Assembly: GCA_011524575.1 (NCBI GenBank)
Contig: WTKB01000157.1
Coordinates: 1 to 8,968 of the forward strand
Source: Aquimarina sp.
Lineage (GTDB): Bacteria > Bacteroidota > Bacteroidia > Flavobacteriales > Flavobacteriaceae
Direction of reading: 5' to 3'
DNA: 8,968 nt
Notes under the pieces: model-generated
Databases searched by the model: none
What the model was told of the DNA's origin: nothing
The model's input: the letters and a program-made list of their open reading frames with translations, nothing else
Position numbers and translations under genes: made by a program
Shown: piece after piece, positions 6,637 through 8,968 of the stretch
Numbering within the stretch: the stretch's first letter is position 1
How the letters are laid out: each line of letters begins with the position of its first letter

Positions 6637-7728
6637 ATGAAAAAAATAGTTGTTGCAGGCGTACCAGAAGCTTTTAGTCAACCCGTAATTGATACTATAG
6701 AACACTTAAAAAGTCAAGGGTATGATATTCAATTTATAGTAGCTGGAAAAGGTACTAACCAAATGATGGCTTGGTTAAAAGATGGAACTGCTGACATTGC
6801 ACTGCCATTAACAGAAGGTTGTGTTAAAGCACTAACTAGCCAAACAATGGAAGGAACAAACACTGCAGAACAAGGTGGTTCTGAAATTATAAGCCAACTG
6901 ACAACAACACCTTTAAGATGGGGAGTACATGTAAAGCCTAACTCTGAACTTGATAGTGTTGAGGATTTACAAGAGCGTCTTAGAGATTCTCCTGAAAGCG
7001 TCACCTACATTGTGAGTGGACCAAACTCGGGTTCTGCCAATATTTCACGTGCGTCTACTAAAGAATGGGGCATCCCTCAAGAGACTTTAAACATGAGAGT
7101 TGTAGGAAAAATTGATCAACTACAAGCATCTATGAGAGTGGTTCCAGAAGGACAAGAAGAAGTATTACTTTGGAACCACCAAACCACACACCATTTAACG
7201 ACAAATTCTGGGAATGAAAATGCAGATTTTAAACGCATTGGAGACTATGAACCAGAATGGTTAGCCTTTGTAGTAGCTGCAAGAAAAGACTTGACACAAG
7301 AGCATCCTGAGTTTGTGAAATTGTTTTTAGAAACTTTAGCACAAAAAAATCAAGAGTTAACAAAAGAAAGAGCTACCTCAAAAGAGTTTGTAGATAAATG
7401 GTTTGGTGGAGATGAACAAGAAGCGATCAGTTGGTACGAAACTACCACATTTAGCAATCAAAACTATACTGCCGAAGAATTACAAAAAGATTTTGAAAAA
7501 ATAGTAGCTGCAGGAATTATTACCCCTGAAAAAGCTAGTGGTGTACAAGTTGAAAGAATTCTTGGTAATCTAGACAAAAGCATTGCTGCTAAAAGACAAA
7601 AAGCATTTAGCACTGCAGCAAATGCAGGTAATCGTCAACAGAGCACAGCAGTAGCAGCAGCAAATACCCCTCTTTTTAGAGCTCGACAAGCAGCGGCTAA
7701 ACAAACAGCACCTAAAGTAGGACGTTAG
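6637..7728 (+). CDS. Cytosolic periplasmic-binding-like protein (NMT1/THI5/SsuA-like fold) with basic Ala-rich tail
   Basis: This is a type II periplasmic-binding-fold protein of the orphan family common in Flavobacteriia, usually annotated as an ABC substrate-binding protein; the ligand is unknown. The sequence begins directly with the first beta strand (KKIVVAGVPEAF), so there is no signal peptide or lipoprotein box and it should stay in the cytosol. Typical blocks are GKGTNQMMAWLKDGTADIAL (37-56), LTEG (58-61), WGVHVKPNSEL (95-105), SGPNSGSANISRAS (127-140) and LLWNHQTTHHL (177-187). The known family ends near 290-310 residues. Here residues 314-363 add a tail rich in Ala, Gln, Lys and Arg with no acidic residue. 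No transporter genes adjoin it. ATG start, no Shine-Dalgarno. A terminator follows. Confidence 0.82.
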   Translation: MKKIVVAGVPEAFSQPVIDTIEHLKSQGYDIQFIVAGKGTNQMMAWLKDGTADIALPLTEGCVKALTSQTMEGTNTAEQGGSEIISQLTTTPLRWGVHVKPNSELDSVEDLQERLRDSPESVTYIVSGPNSGSANISRASTKEWGIPQETLNMRVVGKIDQLQASMRVVPEGQEEVLLWNHQTTHHLTTNSGNENADFKRIGDYEPEWLAFVVAARKDLTQEHPEFVKLFLETLAQKNQELTKERATSKEFVDKWFGGDEQEAISWYETTTFSNQNYTAEELQKDFEKIVAAGIITPEKASGVQVERILGNLDKSIAAKRQKAFSTAANAGNRQQSTAVAAANTPLFRARQAAAKQTAPKVGR

Positions 7729-7769
7729 TAATATATGACAGTTATTGAGTCTTTAACATTTTGGCAATA

Positions 7770-7858
7770 ATACCAATTAGAATATTTTATCTTTACTTAT
7801 ATAAAAAAAATAAACCATAGTATAATAGCTATGGTTTATTTTTTTCAAGAATTGGTAT
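7770..7858. repeat. Outer 9-bp inverted repeat enclosing a terminator hairpin
   Basis: ATACCAATT (7770-7778) and AATTGGTAT (7850-7858) are perfect inverted repeats placed on both sides of the terminator at 7804-7845, giving a nested palindrome of 89 bp. The right arm abuts palindromic element copy 6. This may be a separate small inverted-repeat element or a chance pairing in AT-rich DNA. Confidence 0.45.
7804..7845 (+). terminator. Rho-independent terminator after the binding-protein homologue
   Basis: A perfect 17-bp stem (7804-7820 with 7829-7845) has core AAACCATAG / CTATGGTTT, an 8-nt loop, a run of A on the left and a run of seven T on the right. It lies 75 bp after the stop at 7728, and is symmetric enough to work in both directions. 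Confidence 0.85.
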
Positions 7859-7963
7859 AAGAGCATGTTTAAACGCACTACTTCCTGGAATTTAAAATTT
7901 TAAGAACTTGAATCACTTTAAACGATTGAATTACAGATTACACACCCTTTAAACAAGCTCTAA
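7858..7963 (+). repeat. Palindromic intergenic element, copy 6 (middle form, 102-bp core)
   Basis: Arms are AGAGCATGTTTAAA (7860-7873, one mismatch) and TTTAAACAAGCTCT (7948-7961), with TAA on both sides. The first 63 core bases follow the reverse complement of the long copy at 4605-4764 and the last 39 follow its other end, so this copy equals the long form minus 54 bp from the middle. It ends 41 bp before the TTG start of xerD. Confidence 0.9.
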
Positions 7964-8004
7964 GACTCACAACAATAGATAACCCGAAAATCATATCTAA
8001 GACT

Positions 8005-8916
8005 TTGAACTGGACAACTGCCCTTACCAAATTTCTGAGCTTTCTAAAGATCGAAAGAGGACTTGCTCAAAATACGATTAAAAGCTACGAATTGGATCTC
8101 AAAAAACTCATTCGTTTTTTAGAAGAATATGAAACTCCAATACCAATGCCTTCAGAAATAACAACAACAACCTTACAGGCATTTATTTACTACGAGCATA
8201 AAAAAAGTAATACACGTACGCAAGCTCGGCTTACCTCTTCACTTAAAAGTTTTTTCAAATATTTAATTTTTGAAAAACACCGAGAAGATCAACCTATGTC
8301 ACTTATTGAAAGCCCTAAAATAGGACGTAAATTACCACATATACTCTCCATAAAAGAAATCGATCAAATATTACAACATATAGATTTAAGCGACCCATTA
8401 GGGTATAGAAATTACACAATCATAGAATTACTTTATAGTTGTGGATTACGAGTTAGTGAACTTACTACTCTTAAAATTTCAGACTTATATTTTAAAGAGA
8501 ATTTTATAAGCGTTTGGGGAAAAGGGAATAAAAAACGATTAATACCTATTGCAAAAAGCACTCAAGAAATTGTAAACAACTACATTAAGCTCTATCGTAG
8601 TAAAATAAAATGTCACCCCGATTTTTCGGATCATGTTTTTTTAAATAGACGAGGTAAAGCCCTTACTAGAGCAATGATTTTCACAATTGTAAAAAAACAA
8701 GGAGAACTCTCTGGATTATCTCAAAAAATAAGTCCACATATTTTTAGACATTCTTTTGCATCACATTTACTACAAAATGGAGCCGACCTTTTTGCAATTC
8801 AACAAATGTTAGGACATGAAAGTATTGCTACTACAGAGATATATACACATGTAGATACACAGTTTCTAGAAAAAACACTAAAAAAACATCATCCAAGAAA
8901 TGAATTAAGAGACTAA
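8005..8916 (+). CDS. xerD: Site-specific tyrosine recombinase XerD
   Basis: This tyrosine recombinase acts with its partner at dif to resolve chromosome dimers at the end of replication. The N-terminal SAM-like core-binding domain (FLSFLKIERGLAQNTIKSY, 10-28) is followed by the catalytic domain. All active-site residues are present: R149 (CGLRVSEL), K173 (GKGNKKR), H245 and R248 (SPHIFRHS), H271 (LGHES) and the nucleophile Y280 (TEIYTHV). The length of 303 residues is normal. The start is TTG: the in-frame sequence upstream runs to a TGA at 7927 without any ATG, and the next Met is residue 98. The TTG gives NW...F..FLKIERGL, as in flavobacterial homologues. XerC cannot be fully excluded without a tree. 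A palindromic element lies just upstream; no clear promoter box was found in the gap. Confidence 0.93.
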   Translation: MNWTTALTKFLSFLKIERGLAQNTIKSYELDLKKLIRFLEEYETPIPMPSEITTTTLQAFIYYEHKKSNTRTQARLTSSLKSFFKYLIFEKHREDQPMSLIESPKIGRKLPHILSIKEIDQILQHIDLSDPLGYRNYTIIELLYSCGLRVSELTTLKISDLYFKENFISVWGKGNKKRLIPIAKSTQEIVNNYIKLYRSKIKCHPDFSDHVFLNRRGKALTRAMIFTIVKKQGELSGLSQKISPHIFRHSFASHLLQNGADLFAIQQMLGHESIATTEIYTHVDTQFLEKTLKKHHPRNELRD

Positions 8917-8926
8917 ATTTTAAACA

Positions 8927-8957
8927 TTGATTAAGATTAACGTAAATACTATCTTTG
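8927..8957 (+). promoter_or_regulatory. Bacteroidota-type promoter for a gene beyond the window
   Basis: TTG (8927-8929), 20 bp, then TATCTTTG (8950-8957) fits the consensus TTG-N19/20-TAnnTTTG. It lies 11 bp after the xerD stop codon and points right, so a gene most likely starts just after the window ends. No terminator for xerD is visible before it. Confidence 0.75.
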
Positions 8958-8968
8958 CAAACTTGTTT

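Noticed and set aside
6729..7004. 91-residue minus-strand open frame
   Set aside because: It lies within the binding-protein homologue, whose frame is clearly coding; composition and lack of motifs mark it as a shadow.
1..7963. CRISPR array built from the repeated arms
   Set aside because: The copies are kilobases apart, differ in length and orientation, and lie between ordinary genes; there are no regular spacers or cas genes.
7858..7963. dif or integron attC site next to xerD
   Set aside because: The arms are 14 bp with long and variable inner parts, unlike the 28-bp dif. The GTTTAAAC core does not fit the attC R-box consensus, and copies also lie far from xerD.
1..8968. A new multi-gene system such as a defence island
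   Set aside because: All seven well-supported protein families are transport, peptidase, RNA-modification, unknown small membrane, binding-fold or recombinase genes in separate transcription units; nothing links them as one system.

Overview
The window looks like a piece of a Flavobacteriaceae (Bacteroidota) chromosome. It is AT-rich, has no Shine-Dalgarno-like sequences before most genes, carries promoters of the Bacteroidota type (TTG, about 19-20 bp, TAnnTTTG), and holds genes with family-typical flavobacterial features: metal-ABC permeases with fused winged-helix tails, a DUF7935-like membrane-anchored protein, a cytosolic orphan binding-protein homologue, and XerD. The genus cannot be fixed from the sequence.

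Layout. From the left, on the minus strand, is a three-gene metal ABC transporter operon: ATPase (2377-3117), permease (1260-2363), permease (75-1238). Its substrate-binding protein is not next to it. Next come an M42 aminopeptidase (3429-4520) with a strong terminator, the 23S rRNA/tRNA methyltransferase rlmN (4762-5817), and a small membrane-anchored protein of unknown function (5940-6479), all on the minus strand. Divergent from the last is a plus-strand cytosolic periplasmic-binding-like protein (6637-7728), followed by a terminator and xerD (8005-8916). A clear promoter at the right edge points to a gene outside the window.

The most striking feature is not a gene. A family of inverted-repeat elements lies between the genes: four complete copies, one copy cut by the left window edge and one possible remnant. 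All intact copies share 14-bp terminal arms (AGAGCTTGTTTAAA ... TTTAAACAAGCTCT) flanked by TAA, and come in three core sizes (50, 102 and 156 bp). The 156-bp copy is an imperfect palindrome symmetrical around one centre. The 102-bp copy is explained by removal of 54 bp from its middle, and the 50-bp copies by a larger internal loss. One copy shares its terminal TAA with the rlmN stop codon. Two copies sit just upstream of genes that appear to start with TTG (rlmN and xerD), and one lies in the probable 5' leader of the metal transporter operon. The elements carry no protein and look like MITE- or REP-type non-autonomous elements. I do not recognise the family by name.

Functionally the protein-coding genes are mostly housekeeping or transport genes without an evident shared pathway. 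I see no defence system, CRISPR array, prophage or secondary-metabolite cluster.
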